Counted from the first letter of the stretch, positions 15,206-25,451 are shown. The stretch: 64,000 nt of DNA from an uncultured Bacteroidota bacterium (GCA_937871435.1 CALMQM010000122.1:1-64000), one strand, 5' to 3'. Made by a program: numbers and translations. The notes: generated from the sequence alone by a model not told the origin.

Positions 15206-16528
15206 TTATTGTTTTTGAAGAATGAAAGTACGAGCTCCAACATGCGTTTCATCCTGATACCGTAAAATGTAACAACCATCAGCAAGAGCAGAAATATCCA
15301 GATCTAATTCGTCTTTTTTACACTCAGTTTGTTTTAGTAAAAGTCCGAGAGAATCGTAAATCGTAATAATTTTTTCCCCCTTTGCTCTTGTGAAAAGTAT
15401 ATGCAAGGTTTCGGCAGCAGGATTTGGAAAAATAATAAACCGGTTGGATGATGTTGGATTATTAATTTCAGTAGAAGAATTTAATCTGGCAATATGAGCA
15501 GTTGGAATACTTCCTGATTGTGTAAAGAAACCACATGCATACAAATCGTTTGCATGAACAGCAAGGGAGATCACCCAGTCGTTGAAACCGTCACCGACAG
15601 GAAGCCAATTCGTTCCATCCCATTTCGCGATATTATTTACCGGAATATTTCCTGCGGAATCAAATCCGCCGCCGGCATACAATTCACCATTCAACACAGC
15701 AAGTGAAGAGATCCAATTATTCGTTCCCGTACCGAGTGGCGACCAATGCGATCCATCCCATTTCACGATATGCCGGAATGGCAATGAAGTACCAACGTGT
15801 TCAAAGTCTCCTGCGATCACAAGTTCATTGTTGTATTCTATCATCGCGTAGGGAATTCCATCGAATCCTGAATCCACGTCAGCCCAGCTTGCTCCATCCC
15901 ATTTGAGAATATGTTCTGCGATCAAAGAAGAATTATTCAATTCGTCAAAAGCTCCACCGATATAGAGTGAAGATTGAAATACTCCCATTGTACCGACAAC
16001 GTTGTTTGTATTGCCGATCGCGGACCATTGGTTGCCGTTCCATCTCGCGAAATTAAAATCATACACTCCTGTACTTCCGGTATCAAATTTTCCACTGGCA
16101 AACAATTCATTGTTGAATTCCTGCAATGTAGTCACCGTGGTATGTGAACCGTTGCGCATCTGGTTCCAGTGTGTGCCGTCCCAATTGGAAATATTATTTA
16201 CCGGGAGAAAATCCGCGGTATCATATATTCCTCCGACGATAAGAAGGCTGTCGTATTCAGTCAGACAATAACCTCCGGCCGGCCGGATTCCTCTGCCGAG
16301 CGGAGACCAGAAATTACCGTCCCATCGCGCGATACCACTTGCAGCAACTGTTCCGGATGAATCGAAATATCCGGTGGCGAAAAGATCTCCGTGATACGAA
16401 TAAATGGAATTGACAATATTGTTGAGCCCATCACCGAGCGGACTCCAGGATTGTCCTTTTGATTGAGACAGGAGGCAAAAGAATAAAGCAAGGAGCGCGA
16501 TAGAATATTTGCTCCTTGCTTTTCTCAT
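15206..16528 (-). CDS. T9SS-exported protein with WDG repeats (beta-propeller-like)
   Basis: 440 residues. A signal peptide (~1-25) is followed by about six repeats of ~45-50 residues built around IARWDGNFWSPLGRG, ISNWDGTHWNQM, FARWNGNQWSAIG, IVKWDGSHWSPLGTG and IAKWDGTNWLPVGDG, each with an LFATGYFDSSG or LYAGGGFD-type strand. This spacing suggests a beta-propeller. A type A T9SS sorting domain follows (FPNPAAETLHILF, ending ARTFILQKQ). Probably cell-surface or secreted. No catalytic motif is visible. Function unknown. Confidence 0.85.
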   Translation of the reverse strand: MRKARSKYSIALLALFFCLLSQSKGQSWSPLGDGLNNIVNSIYSYHGDLFATGYFDSSGTVAASGIARWDGNFWSPLGRGIRPAGGYCLTEYDSLLIVGGIYDTADFLPVNNISNWDGTHWNQMRNGSHTTVTTLQEFNNELFASGKFDTGSTGVYDFNFARWNGNQWSAIGNTNNVVGTMGVFQSSLYIGGAFDELNNSSLIAEHILKWDGASWADVDSGFDGIPYAMIEYNNELVIAGDFEHVGTSLPFRHIVKWDGSHWSPLGTGTNNWISSLAVLNGELYAGGGFDSAGNIPVNNIAKWDGTNWLPVGDGFNDWVISLAVHANDLYACGFFTQSGSIPTAHIARLNSSTEINNPTSSNRFIIFPNPAAETLHILFTRAKGEKIITIYDSLGLLLKQTECKKDELDLDISALADGCYILRYQDETHVGARTFILQKQ

Positions 16529-16545
16529 GTGATTTATCGTGCAGA

Positions 16546-18075
16546 TTAATTCGCTTCTTCCTGAACTTCTTTTTTCTCGGGACGCATTTGCGGGAAAAAT
16601 AAAACATCCTGAATAGAATGTGAATTCGTCATGATCATAGACAAACGATCAATTCCGATTCCGAGTCCTGCTGTTGGAGGCATTCCGAATTCCAGTGCGC
16701 GAAGAAAATCTTCGTCAAGTTGCATGGCTTCTTCATCTCCGCGGATTCCGAGTTCGAGTTGTTCTTCAAAACGCTTGCGCTGATCAATCGGATCGTTAAG
16801 CTCAGAAAAAGCGTTACAGATTTCTTTGCCGTTGCAAATTGCTTCGAAGCGTTCCACCAGTCCGGGTTTGCTTCTGTGTTTTTTTGCAAGAGGACTCATC
16901 TCGACGGGATAATCCGTGATAAATGTCGGCTGGATGAGGTGAGCTTCTACTTTTTCACCAAAAATTTCATCGATCATTTTTCCGCGACCCATAGTTTTGT
17001 CGATGTGAATTCCCATTCCACGTGCTGCAGTTGCCAAGGCATCTTCATCCATTGTAGTGATGTCAACTCCTGTATAATGCGCAATCGCTTCATACATGGT
17101 GAATCTTTTCCACGGACGTTTGAAATTGATGATATGCTCACCAACAGGAATTTCTGTTTTCCCGTGAAGATCCAGCGCGATTTTCTCCACCATCTCTTCC
17201 ACGAGGTTCATCATCCATTCGTAGTCTTTGTAAGCAACATATAATTCCACCTGTGTGAATTCCGGATTGTGAAATCTCGACATTCCTTCATTGCGAAAAT
17301 CTTTCGCGAATTCATACACTCCGTCAAATCCTCCGACAATAAGTCTTTTCAGATAAAGTTCATTCGCGATACGCAGGTATAAAGTCATGTCGAGCGTATT
17401 GTGATGTGTTTTGAAAGGACGTGCAGCAGCTCCTCCGTACAATGGTTGCAGAATCGGTGTCTCTACTTCCATGTAACCTTTTGCATTCAGGAAATGACGC
17501 ATCGAAGAAGTCAATTGTGTACGTTTCACGAATGCGTCTTTCACTTGCGGATTCACGATGAGGTCGAGGTAACGCTGACGGTAACGCATTTCAGGATCTG
17601 TGAATGCATCGTGTGTATTCCCGTCGGCATCCTGTTTTACAACCGGTAAAGGGCGCAGGCTCTTACTGAGCAATTTCAATTCTTTCACATGAATGCTCGT
17701 TTCACCGGTTTTGGTTTTGAACACAAAACCTTTCACGCCGATGATATCACCGATGTCGAGTAATTTTTTGAAAACAGTATCGTAAGCTGATTTGTCTTCG
17801 CCCTGACAAATATCGTCACGGCGAACATAAATCTGAATTCGTCCTACAGCATCCTGCAGCACAGCAAATGCAGCTTTCCCCATGTCGCGTACACTCATAA
17901 TTCTGCCAGCAAAACTGATGTTGCTGAATTTATCCGGATTCGTATCGAATCCAGATAACATTTCCGTGCTGGAAAAATTCACTTCCCACAAATCTGCAGG
18001 ATATGCTTCAATACCTTGTTTTTGAAGTTCTTCCAGCTTTTGCCGGCGTATTATTTCTTGTTCGGTCAATTCCAT
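16546..18075 (-). CDS. lysS: Lysyl-tRNA synthetase, class II
   Basis: Charges tRNA-Lys. 509 residues, standard length. The OB-fold anticodon domain spans ~50-150 ([19 protein letters not shown]). Class II motif 1 lies near [12 protein letters not shown] and [11 protein letters not shown], motif 2 is [19 protein letters not shown], and motif 3 is [13 protein letters not shown]. The acidic C-terminal end ([11 protein letters not shown]) is ordinary. 18 bases separate its stop from the T9SS gene start. Upstream on its strand lies TATATTTA, a near -7 box, then repeats. Confidence 0.97.
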   Translation of the reverse strand: MELTEQEIIRRQKLEELQKQGIEAYPADLWEVNFSSTEMLSGFDTNPDKFSNISFAGRIMSVRDMGKAAFAVLQDAVGRIQIYVRRDDICQGEDKSAYDTVFKKLLDIGDIIGVKGFVFKTKTGETSIHVKELKLLSKSLRPLPVVKQDADGNTHDAFTDPEMRYRQRYLDLIVNPQVKDAFVKRTQLTSSMRHFLNAKGYMEVETPILQPLYGGAAARPFKTHHNTLDMTLYLRIANELYLKRLIVGGFDGVYEFAKDFRNEGMSRFHNPEFTQVELYVAYKDYEWMMNLVEEMVEKIALDLHGKTEIPVGEHIINFKRPWKRFTMYEAIAHYTGVDITTMDEDALATAARGMGIHIDKTMGRGKMIDEIFGEKVEAHLIQPTFITDYPVEMSPLAKKHRSKPGLVERFEAICNGKEICNAFSELNDPIDQRKRFEEQLELGIRGDEEAMQLDEDFLRALEFGMPPTAGLGIGIDRLSMIMTNSHSIQDVLFFPQMRPEKKEVQEEAN

Positions 18076-18113
18076 ATTTCTTGAGTGAAAGAGGAGGTAA
18101 ATATAGAGAAAAA

Positions 18114-18172
18114 TGGTTGTTGGTTGATGGGTGTTGGTTGTTGGTTGTTGGTTGATGGTTGATGGTTGATGG
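18114..18172 (+). repeat. (GGTTGATG/GGTTGTT)n tandem repeat
   Basis: Irregular tandem GGTTGTT and GGTTGATG units between the divergent lysS and PGI genes. The complementary (CATCAACC)n tract occurs after the PGI gene at 19412-19480, so the pair is inverted. Confidence 0.85.
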
Positions 18173-18198
18173 ATTAAAAGATGTGCATTCTCAATTTG

Positions 18199-18280
18199 CC
18201 TATCGTCCCTCGTCCCCAGTCCCTCGTCCCTTTACCTCGTCCCTTTACCTCGTCCCTCGTCCCCAGTCCCTTGTCCCTCT
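18199..18280 (+). repeat. GTCCCTC-family repeat upstream of the PGI gene
   Basis: Starts CCTATCGTCCCTCG and runs through GTCCCCA, GTCCCTTTACCTC and GTCCCTC units. Its reverse complement aligns with 19339-19385, including the GGTAAAGGGAC and GGACGATAGG parts. Together with the GGTTGATG tract it forms the left half of a composite inverted repeat around the gene at 18350. Confidence 0.85.
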
Positions 18281-18321
18281 TAGTTGTCTTTCCTGCCTTC
18301 GCTCCACATCAAAAGAATTAT

Positions 18322-18329
18322 TAATTTTG
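18322..18329 (+). promoter_or_regulatory. -7 box before the PGI/PMI gene
   Basis: TAATTTTG matches TAnnTTTG, 20 bases before the ATG at 18350, downstream of the repeat tracts. Confidence 0.5.
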
Positions 18330-18349
18330 CATCACACTAAAATCAAGCG

Positions 18350-19333
18350 ATGAAAAAACTTGTTCAGAATTTCCCTCAGCAGTTAAAAGAAGCCATGCAA
18401 ATCGGGGAGCAGGCAAAATTCACTCAACCGTTGGTAGACATTCGCAATGTGATTGTCACCGGTTTGGGAGGTTCCGGAATTGGCGGAACCATAGTGTCTG
18501 AAATCATGAGTAACGAATGCTCAGTTCCGATTTCAGTGAACAAGGATTATTTTCTCCCATCCTATGTCAATGCGCATACATTGGTGATTGTTTCTTCTTA
18601 CAGTGGAAATACCGAAGAAACTATTATGGCAATGGAAACGGCTTTGCACAAAAAAGCAAAAGTGGTGTGTGTTACTTCAGGAGGTAAAATCGCTGAAATG
18701 GCTTCTGCCAATGACCTGGATTGCATCATCATTCCTGGTGGAATGCCTCCAAGATCCTGTCTGGGTTATTCTCTGACACAACTGTTTTATGTTTTGCAGG
18801 GAATGAAACTGATTGGCAACAACTGGAAACAGCAATTGAAATCCGCGATTGATCTGATTGTAAAACAAGAAACGGCGATCAAGAGTGAAGCAATGGAAAT
18901 GACAGATTTCCTCTACAAAAAAATGCCAATCATTTATGCTGTGGATGGATACAATGGAGTAGCGACACGTTTCCGTCAGCAGATAAATGAGAACAGCAAA
19001 ATGTTGTGCTGGCACCATATTTTACCCGAGATGAACCACAACGAACTTGTCGGATGGGCTGAACCACATGATGAGTGCGCTGTAGTTTTATTGCGTAATT
19101 CAAGTGATTATTCCAGAACTCAAACACGCATAGAAATCAGTAAGGAAGTTTTTTCTAAATACACATCACACGTTCGCGAAATCTGGTCAAAAGGAGAATC
19201 TCAAATTGAAAAATCCATTTACCTGATTCATCTTACGGACTGGATCTCCTGCTATCTGGCAGATAAAAAACAGATTGATGCGGTCGAAGTAAATGTGATC
19301 AATCATTTGAAGGGGTCGTTGGCGAAAATCTGA
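18350..19333 (+). CDS. Bifunctional phosphoglucose/phosphomannose isomerase
   Basis: Interconverts glucose 6-phosphate or mannose 6-phosphate with fructose 6-phosphate. 327 residues with a SIS sugar-isomerase fold. The N-terminal motif is VTGLGGSGIGGTIVSEI, the phosphate-binding Ser/Thr loop VIVSSYSGNTEETI, then IPGGMPPRSCLGYS and the C-terminal bact-PGI_C region with MNHNELVGW (catalytic Glu/His area). It is the short archaeal/Bacteroidota type, not the long PGI. It could supply mannose for the glycan block downstream, which is inference. The gene is enclosed by composite inverted repeats. Confidence 0.92.
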   Translation: MKKLVQNFPQQLKEAMQIGEQAKFTQPLVDIRNVIVTGLGGSGIGGTIVSEIMSNECSVPISVNKDYFLPSYVNAHTLVIVSSYSGNTEETIMAMETALHKKAKVVCVTSGGKIAEMASANDLDCIIIPGGMPPRSCLGYSLTQLFYVLQGMKLIGNNWKQQLKSAIDLIVKQETAIKSEAMEMTDFLYKKMPIIYAVDGYNGVATRFRQQINENSKMLCWHHILPEMNHNELVGWAEPHDECAVVLLRNSSDYSRTQTRIEISKEVFSKYTSHVREIWSKGESQIEKSIYLIHLTDWISCYLADKKQIDAVEVNVINHLKGSLAKI

Positions 19334-19338
19334 TTCAG

Positions 19339-19385
19339 GAGGGACTGGGGACGAAGGACGAGTTAAAGGGACAGGGGACGATAGG
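19339..19385 (+). repeat. GGGACGA-family repeat downstream of the PGI gene
   Basis: GGAGGGACTGGGGACGAAGG continues through GAGTTAAAGGGAC to GGGGACGATAGG. This is the reverse complement of the tract at 18199-18280 with a few differences and a shorter length. It begins 5 bases after the PGI stop. Confidence 0.85.
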
Positions 19386-19411
19386 TTTATTACGAATATT
19401 TATCTTTCGGT

Positions 19412-19480
19412 CCATCAACCATCAACCAACCACCATCAACCAACCACCATCAACCAACAACCAACAACCATCAACCAACA
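19412..19480 (+). repeat. (CATCAACC/CAACAACC)n tandem repeat before lipB
   Basis: Tandem CATCAACC, AACCACCATCAACC and CAACAACC units end directly at the lipB ATG. They are the inverted counterpart of 18114-18172. The lipB leader is therefore entirely repeat-derived. Confidence 0.85.
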
Positions 19481-20182
19481 ATGCAGCCCGTCCTCTTCCG
19501 TGATCTAGGCCTGATCGATTACAAGGAGGCATGGGAATATCAGGAGAAACTTTTTCAGGAGCTGATTGAACGGAAACTCAAAAACCGTTCACTCTCACCG
19601 GATGAACAGGAGCAGCAGGTTCATTATCTGCTTTTTTGTGAGCATCCTCATGTTTACACGTTGGGAAGAAGTGGTGATGAAAACAATTTGTTGCTCGACG
19701 AAGAAGGATTAAAATCCATTGACGCTACTTTTTACAAAAATAACCGGGGAGGAGATATCACCTATCATGGCCCCGGGCAGATTGTTGGGTATCCTATTCT
19801 TGATCTTGATTTGTTCTTCACGGATATCCATAAATATTTACGTTTTCTGGAAGAGGCGATTATTCTTACGTTGAAGGAATATGGAATTTCAGCAGGGCGA
19901 TATCCCGGTTACACAGGAGTATGGCTGGATGCAGAGGATGAGAAAAGAGCGCGAAAAATTTGCGCTATCGGAGTTCGCACTTCGCGATGGGTCACGATGC
20001 ATGGATTTGCTTTCAATGTAAATTCCAATCTGAGTTATTTCGGAAATATTGTTCCTTGTGGTATCGAAGATAAATCGGTGACATCACTTTCAAAGGAATT
20101 GGGTGCTCCGCAGAATATGGAAGAAGTGAAACTAAAAGTTAGAATACATCTGGCGAATTTATTCGGAATGCATTTCGTGTAA
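19481..20182 (+). CDS. lipB: Octanoyl-[ACP]:protein N-octanoyltransferase
   Basis: Transfers octanoate from ACP to lipoyl domains, the first step of lipoate synthesis. 233 residues. Motifs are the substrate loop RGGDITYHGPGQIVGYPILD, the catalytic Lys in RKICAIGVRTSRWVTMHGFA and the catalytic Cys in NIVPCGIEDKSVTSL. The start is the ATG at the end of the CATCAACC tract. An earlier in-frame start would read only repeat. lipA is not in the window. Confidence 0.96.
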   Translation: MQPVLFRDLGLIDYKEAWEYQEKLFQELIERKLKNRSLSPDEQEQQVHYLLFCEHPHVYTLGRSGDENNLLLDEEGLKSIDATFYKNNRGGDITYHGPGQIVGYPILDLDLFFTDIHKYLRFLEEAIILTLKEYGISAGRYPGYTGVWLDAEDEKRARKICAIGVRTSRWVTMHGFAFNVNSNLSYFGNIVPCGIEDKSVTSLSKELGAPQNMEEVKLKVRIHLANLFGMHFV

Positions 20183-20397
20183 TTATTTTTCACTCATAGC
20201 TTACAAAATTTCGCACAAGATTTTTGAATAAATAATTTTTACGATGTAAAAATTTCGAGGGTTCAGTCTTTTCAGAATGTATAGATCAGTTGATTCATGA
20301 TTGACGCCTGAGTGAACAATTGGAATTAACAATCCCACTCTAATAACTGCTGATTCACATTCGCACATTGGAGGAATTCCTTAGTATCTTGCCGGAA

Positions 20398-21573
20398 ATG
20401 GATACTCATTCTTCACAACGGAAACCCATGAGTTTCTGGTCCAGATTTTTTCTTGGATTCCTGTTCATCTTCATTTCCCTGAACCTGGCTATCTGGCTGA
20501 CAGGATATTCGTATATCTACAAAACACTTTTGTACACGTTTCCCGATATTGATGATATCGGAATTTTTGAAACACGGATTGTGAATGCTAAAAATCCTAT
20601 AGACTGGCCTATAGGAAATGATTACAATAAAAAAACAATTCCTGCGGATACGCGAAAAGTACTTGAGGAAAATGAAAGTGTTTCCCTGCTTGTTATTAAA
20701 AATGATTCCGTTCGTTACGAAGAATTCTGGGATCACAATGAACCGAATTCCTTGAGTAATTCTTTTTCTGTTGCAAAAAGTATTGTTGGAATTCTTATCG
20801 GTATTGCTTCAGATGAAGGAAAATTGTCAGTGAATGATGCGGTTGGAAAATATTTGCCCGAATTCAACACAGGAGATAACGCGAAGCTTACCATTCGCCA
20901 CTTGCTGATGATGAGCAGCGGATTGAATTGGGATGAGAGCTACAGCTCTTTATTTTCTCCAACCACAGAAGCGTATTACGGAACGAATCTTCATAAACAG
21001 ATGACCCGGCTGAAAGTGATTTCAGAACCCGGGAAAACTTTTGATTACATGAGTTGCAACACAGAAATTCTCGGAATGGTATTGGAGAAAGCAACAGGAA
21101 TGAAAGTATCAGAATATGCATCTGAAAAATTGTGGAATAAAATCAATGCCATGCATTCTTCTTATTGGTCGTTGGACGAAATAGACGGAATGGAGAAAGC
21201 GTATTGTTGTTTCTATGCGGACGCGAGAGATTTCGCGCGGATCGGTCAGCTCATCCTGGATAGTGGAATGTGGAAAGGACAACAGATTGTTTCGAAAAAT
21301 TACATCCGGGAAATGACTTCTACTCATGGTTTGACAGATAAAACAGGGGCGCCGGTAGAGTATTATGGTTATCAATGCTGGCTGACAAACTACCAGGATC
21401 ATCCAATCGTATATGCACGCGGAATTTATGGTCAATACATTATCGTTATTCCTGATCAAAGAATGATCATTGTTCGTCTCGGGAAAAAACAAGGACAAAA
21501 GATTCCGCCAAACAGGTATTCCGATATGATGGTGTATGTGGAAGGTGTTATGTCCGCATTCGCAAATCAATGA
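20398..21573 (+). CDS. Serine hydrolase, class C beta-lactamase-like, membrane-anchored
   Basis: 391 residues from MDTHSSQRKPMSFWSRFFLG; a TTG start at 20368 would add ten residues with no benefit. One transmembrane helix (~17-39) suggests a periplasmic domain anchored to the inner membrane. The beta-lactamase/PBP4-like catalytic motif SxxK is FSVAKSIVG, and the second motif is YMSCNTE (Y-x-C/N). The third motif near the end (YARGIYGQYIIVIP) fits the H/K-x-G position poorly. By family an esterase, peptidase or lactamase relative. Substrate unknown. Monocistronic. Confidence 0.85.
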   Translation: MDTHSSQRKPMSFWSRFFLGFLFIFISLNLAIWLTGYSYIYKTLLYTFPDIDDIGIFETRIVNAKNPIDWPIGNDYNKKTIPADTRKVLEENESVSLLVIKNDSVRYEEFWDHNEPNSLSNSFSVAKSIVGILIGIASDEGKLSVNDAVGKYLPEFNTGDNAKLTIRHLLMMSSGLNWDESYSSLFSPTTEAYYGTNLHKQMTRLKVISEPGKTFDYMSCNTEILGMVLEKATGMKVSEYASEKLWNKINAMHSSYWSLDEIDGMEKAYCCFYADARDFARIGQLILDSGMWKGQQIVSKNYIREMTSTHGLTDKTGAPVEYYGYQCWLTNYQDHPIVYARGIYGQYIIVIPDQRMIIVRLGKKQGQKIPPNRYSDMMVYVEGVMSAFANQ

Positions 21574-21623
21574 ATCGCTTTGATTGAAGCGGAAACAAAA
21601 GATTAAATTGCAGAGAGAAAATT

Positions 21624-22028
21624 ATGCTGAAAGATATTCCTCAGTTTGTTGTCGATAATATCATAGTGGCGGTTGTCCGGGAACCGAATGAAGATGACCT
21701 GATGGTGTGGAATGTTTACCTCGTGAACATGTACGATATGGAAATCCGTGGAGTGATGGTGAGTTCCAAAGGCTATGGGCAGTATGAAGGAAGAGATGTG
21801 AAGACAACTATTTTAAGGCACGTGATTGGAAATATTGATTCCCGTGATTACGCGAAAATAGAACCTTTGATGGAAAACCTCCTTGGACTGAGTAATGAAT
21901 ACTGGGTTAGTTTTTACAAAGGCAAGGATATGTATGATAAGAAATTCATCTTTTTACCGGAGAGTGTCAGGGAAGACAACCTCACTCATATTCCCGTATT
22001 GAATAAAAAAGGAGTCATGATCCGGTAA
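21624..22028 (+). CDS. Conserved hypothetical protein
   Basis: 134 residues, soluble, no signal. It reads as a compact alpha/beta protein: MLKDIPQFVVDNIIVAVV, WNVYLVNMYDMEIRGVMVSS, GYGQYEGRDVKTTILRHVIG. The sequence is well-formed with ordinary codon use, so the gene is probably real. I do not recognise a named domain. 50 bases after the serine hydrolase on the same strand, so possibly co-transcribed. Confidence 0.75.
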   Translation: MLKDIPQFVVDNIIVAVVREPNEDDLMVWNVYLVNMYDMEIRGVMVSSKGYGQYEGRDVKTTILRHVIGNIDSRDYAKIEPLMENLLGLSNEYWVSFYKGKDMYDKKFIFLPESVREDNLTHIPVLNKKGVMIR

Positions 22029-22159
22029 TTGATTTTTTCCATTTGATTTTTTTAAAAAAACAGGGTATTTCTTCGAAAATCAGCCACAGGCAAGGGATTC
22101 AGGGGTTTTTTTGTATATTTCCACGTTGAATTCCCGTCGATACATATTATTATTAAAGC

Positions 22160-22699
22160 ATGAAACTATTTAACGCCCTGTCCTTAATTGCTGTGTTTTT
22201 TCTTTCTTCTTGTACAAAGAAATGTGATACATCTACTCCGACTTTCATGGATGCAGAGGAAAGCAGATTTATCGTTGGCAATGGTCAATCATATACTTTT
22301 AAAAGTAATGCAAATGATACCGATTTGGTAACAATCAGTGATCCTGAATATGCAGTGATCAACGGCCCTGAAGATTGTGACCATCCGGATAATCAATATG
22401 TAACCCAGAAGTGGACTTCATCGGCTTTTGGTAATTTCTCCGCATACTACGAACATTACACCGGACAGGAAGAAACACGATATCTTACTTTGACGCATAG
22501 CAGTGGAGCAAAATTTAAGTTTGACATTATCACGCATGCATACATGACACTGGTGATCAACTCGAATACTTATTACAACGTACTCGTGGATTCGATTCAC
22601 GGTGGAAGTTCAGGTATTTCCAAAGTGTATTATGGAAAACAATTAGGATTGATGAAAGTAGAGAAGACCAATGGTCAGTCCTGGGAAATTCAGGAGTAA
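22160..22699 (+). CDS. Small lipoprotein of unknown function
   Basis: 179 residues. The lipoprotein signal has lipobox FLSSCTKK with Cys 18. The rest is beta-rich (YTFKSNANDTDLVTISD, TRYLTLTHSSGAKFKFDI, STYYNVLVD-type strands). No enzyme motif seen. A clear intrinsic terminator follows. The DNA before the ATG has TATATTTC, close to the -7 consensus. Confidence 0.8.
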   Translation: MKLFNALSLIAVFFLSSCTKKCDTSTPTFMDAEESRFIVGNGQSYTFKSNANDTDLVTISDPEYAVINGPEDCDHPDNQYVTQKWTSSAFGNFSAYYEHYTGQEETRYLTLTHSSGAKFKFDIITHAYMTLVINSNTYYNVLVDSIHGGSSGISKVYYGKQLGLMKVEKTNGQSWEIQE

Positions 22700-22722
22700 A
22701 TATTTTCTAAGATAATTTTTGG

Positions 22723-22750
22723 AGCCGGTTGTAATCACCGGCTTTTTTAT
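22723..22750 (+). terminator. Rho-independent terminator after the lipoprotein gene
   Basis: AGCCGG (22723-22728) pairs with CCGGCT (22738-22743) over a 9-base loop, followed by a T-run (22744-22748), 24 bases after the stop at 22699. Confidence 0.85.
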
Positions 22751-22910
22751 TTATGAGAAATCTTTTTCTAATTAATGCGGTTGTAACGATGGAAATCAAA
22801 ATCGTTATTTGCTCATACAATCGCATTGAATTTCCTGTTTGAATAAACAGTGTGTAGTTCACCTACACATTCCTGGCATCAGGAAATTTCAATAAAAAAT
22901 CTGATGCTTC

Positions 22911-23588
22911 ATGTTATCTACTGTCAAGTTAAGCAATATCCTTTTTGTGGATATCGAAACCGTTCCTCAGTATCCGGCCTTCTCGGAAGTGCCGGAGCCA
23001 TTCAACGAATTGTGGGAAAAAAAATCGAAGATGTTACGGGCCGAAAATGAATCTCCCGAATCACTGTATGAACGCGCGGGGATCTACGCGGAATTTGGGA
23101 AAATAGTATGTATTTCATGCGGCTACTATTTTTCTCAGGAAGAATTTAAAACATTTTCATTTGCCGGAGATGATGAAAAAGAAATTTTATCGGAATTCAG
23201 TAAAACAGTGAATAGCTTTTGCAGCGGATCGGAGAAACAACTTTGTGCTCATAACGGGAAGGAATTTGATTTTCCTTATATCGCCCGGAGGATGCTGATT
23301 CATGGAATGAATCTTCCGCATATTCTCAATACCGCCGGGAAAAAACCATGGGAAGTCAATCATCTTGATACCATGGAACTGTGGAAATTCGGAGACTATA
23401 AATCCTACACAAGTCTGGTCTTACTTGCAGCTGTTTTGGGCATACCCTCGCCTAAAGACGACATAGATGGAAGTCGGGTTGGGGAAGTTTATTGGAAAGA
23501 AAAAAATATTGAACGGATTGCGCACTACTGCGAAAAAGATGTGCAAACGATTGGAGCAATCATGAAGAAGTACAAAGGTTTTTCCTGA
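22911..23588 (+). CDS. 3'-5' exonuclease, PolB-related (DEDDy-type)
   Basis: 225 residues. Exonuclease motif I is ILFVDIETVPQ (D and E ligands), motif II is LCAHNGKEFDFPYIARRML with its Asp, and motif III is YCEKDVQTI, the Y-x3-D form. These match the 'predicted 3'-5' exonuclease related to the exonuclease domain of PolB' family. Likely a DNA or RNA trimming enzyme; the specific role is unknown. The start is the ATG before LSTVKLSN, which keeps motif I at the usual distance. It stands alone. Confidence 0.88.
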   Translation: MLSTVKLSNILFVDIETVPQYPAFSEVPEPFNELWEKKSKMLRAENESPESLYERAGIYAEFGKIVCISCGYYFSQEEFKTFSFAGDDEKEILSEFSKTVNSFCSGSEKQLCAHNGKEFDFPYIARRMLIHGMNLPHILNTAGKKPWEVNHLDTMELWKFGDYKSYTSLVLLAAVLGIPSPKDDIDGSRVGEVYWKEKNIERIAHYCEKDVQTIGAIMKKYKGFS

Positions 23589-23684
23589 TATTTTTCAACA
23601 GGAATTTTTAATTTGAATAGAGTAACTCTTTTGTGAACTTGATCAGGGCTTTAATAATTATTTATCTTCACACTTTCATCAGGC

Positions 23685-25451
23685 GTGGAGACTCTTCTCG
23701 AAATAAATAATCTGTCGACGGAATTCAACAGCGGAGGTTCAACTGTCAATGCCGTAAAGAATCTGTCTTTGACACTGTCTTCCGGTGAAACGGTTGGTAT
23801 TGTTGGCGAATCAGGAAGCGGCAAATCTGTTACCGCGCTTTCCATTATGAGATTGCTTTCCACAAACGGTAAAATCAGTTCAGGAGAAATTAACTATCAG
23901 TCCTCAGAGGGTCAAAGGCGAAATATTCTTTCTTTGACTGAAGATCAGATGCGTGCCATCAGAGGTAATGAGATTGCGATGATTTTTCAGGAGCCCATGA
24001 CCGCGCTTAATCCTGTTCTTAGCTGCGGATTCCAGGTCGCTGAAGCTATGGTGACACATCGGAAGTTGACACGCGAAGAAGCTATGCTGAAAACCGTTTC
24101 ACTTTTTGAAAAGGTAAATCTACCTCAGGTGAAACAAATGCTGGAGGCATATCCGCATCAATTGTCTGGCGGACAAAAGCAACGTGTATTGATTGCTATG
24201 GCTTTGAGCTGTGATCCGCGCATTCTTATAGCTGATGAACCAACAACTTCTCTCGATGTAACTGTTCAGGCTTCTATTTTGAAGTTGATGAAAAATTTGC
24301 AGAAAGAAAAGAATATGGGCATGCTTTTCATCTCACATGATTTGGGTGTTATCGGAGAAGTAGCTGACAGAGTTGTGGTCATGTACAAAGGAAAAATTGT
24401 GGAAGAAGGGACTGTACAGGATATATTTACTTCACCACAACATCCATACACCAAAGGCTTACTTGCCTGCAGACCTCCGTTGAATAATCGTCCTGCAAAA
24501 TTGAAGGTGATTTCTGATTTTATGAAAGAAGAAGCAGATGGAAGTGTTTCTACTGTGCACCTTCAGGAATCCGATTCGAATAATGAATCATTGGCCACTG
24601 AAGAGAAAAGAAAACTTTCACATAAGGCAATGTATTCTCTGGAGCCATTGTTGAAGGTGGAAAATCTGAAAACATGGTTTCCTGTTCGTGGTGGAATTTT
24701 CTCCACAATAAAGGATTTCAAAAAAGCAGTGGACGATGTCAGTTTTGATGTTTTCCCGGGAGAAACTTTGGGATTGGTAGGAGAATCTGGTTGCGGGAAA
24801 ACAACGCTTGGAAGAAGCATCCTTCGCCTGATAGAACCGAATGAAGGGGAGCTTTATTTTGAGAACAAAAATTTAATTTCTCTTGAGGGTAAAGAGTTGA
24901 GGAAAATGAGGAAACGCATGCAGATAATTTTTCAGGATCCTTATGCTTCCTTGAATCCGCGAATGACGGTGGGTGAGGCCATTCTTGAGCCAATGACTGT
25001 ACACGGATTATATACAGACGAAAATACGAGAAAGAAAAAAGTTGTAGAGTTGTTGGAGCGCGTGAGTTTGAAGCCGGAACACGCGAAACGTTATCCTTAT
25101 GAATTCAGCGGAGGGCAGCGTCAACGAATCTGTATTGCGAGAGCATTGGCTTCTGAACCGGATTTTATTATTTGTGATGAATGTGTTTCTGCGCTGGATG
25201 TGAGTATCCAGGCTCAGGTGCTGAATTTGTTAAATGATCTGAAACGTGATTTCGGTTTCACATCCATTTTTATTTCGCATGATTTAAGCGTGGTGAAATA
25301 CATGAGCGACCGGATGATGGTGATGCACAATGGAAAAATAATTGAAACCGGTGATCCTGATGAGATATATGCTTTTCCAAAATCTGAATATACGAGGAAC
25401 CTGATTGCATCCATTCCACTTGGTTTTCCCGGAAAAGTAAATTCGAAATAA
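23685..25451 (+). CDS. ABC transporter ATP-binding protein with two NBDs (peptide/nickel type)
   Basis: 588 residues: DppD- and DppF-like ATPases fused in one chain. NBD1 (~1-270) has [17 protein letters not shown] and [14 protein letters not shown]2 (~325-588) has [23 protein letters not shown] and [10 protein letters not shown]; the usual DEP is DEC but the catalytic Glu remains. Each half ends with an oligopeptide-type C-terminal extension ([26 protein letters not shown]). No permeases are adjacent; in Bacteroidota they are often elsewhere. The start is GTG. Confidence 0.93.
   Translation: METLLEINNLSTEFNSGGSTVNAVKNLSLTLSSGETVGIVGESGSGKSVTALSIMRLLSTNGKISSGEINYQSSEGQRRNILSLTEDQMRAIRGNEIAMIFQEPMTALNPVLSCGFQVAEAMVTHRKLTREEAMLKTVSLFEKVNLPQVKQMLEAYPHQLSGGQKQRVLIAMALSCDPRILIADEPTTSLDVTVQASILKLMKNLQKEKNMGMLFISHDLGVIGEVADRVVVMYKGKIVEEGTVQDIFTSPQHPYTKGLLACRPPLNNRPAKLKVISDFMKEEADGSVSTVHLQESDSNNESLATEEKRKLSHKAMYSLEPLLKVENLKTWFPVRGGIFSTIKDFKKAVDDVSFDVFPGETLGLVGESGCGKTTLGRSILRLIEPNEGELYFENKNLISLEGKELRKMRKRMQIIFQDPYASLNPRMTVGEAILEPMTVHGLYTDENTRKKKVVELLERVSLKPEHAKRYPYEFSGGQRQRICIARALASEPDFIICDECVSALDVSIQAQVLNLLNDLKRDFGFTSIFISHDLSVVKYMSDRMMVMHNGKIIETGDPDEIYAFPKSEYTRNLIASIPLGFPGKVNSK

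Noticed and set aside
18114-18280. Possible CRISPR array near the PGI gene (also 57107-57191)
   Set aside because: The units are short (7-14 bases), irregular and directly adjoining, with no unique spacers and no cas genes.
22850-23050. 66-codon plus-strand frame overlapping the exonuclease start
   Set aside because: Out of frame with the PolB-type exonuclease, whose DIET motif and full-length match explain this DNA.
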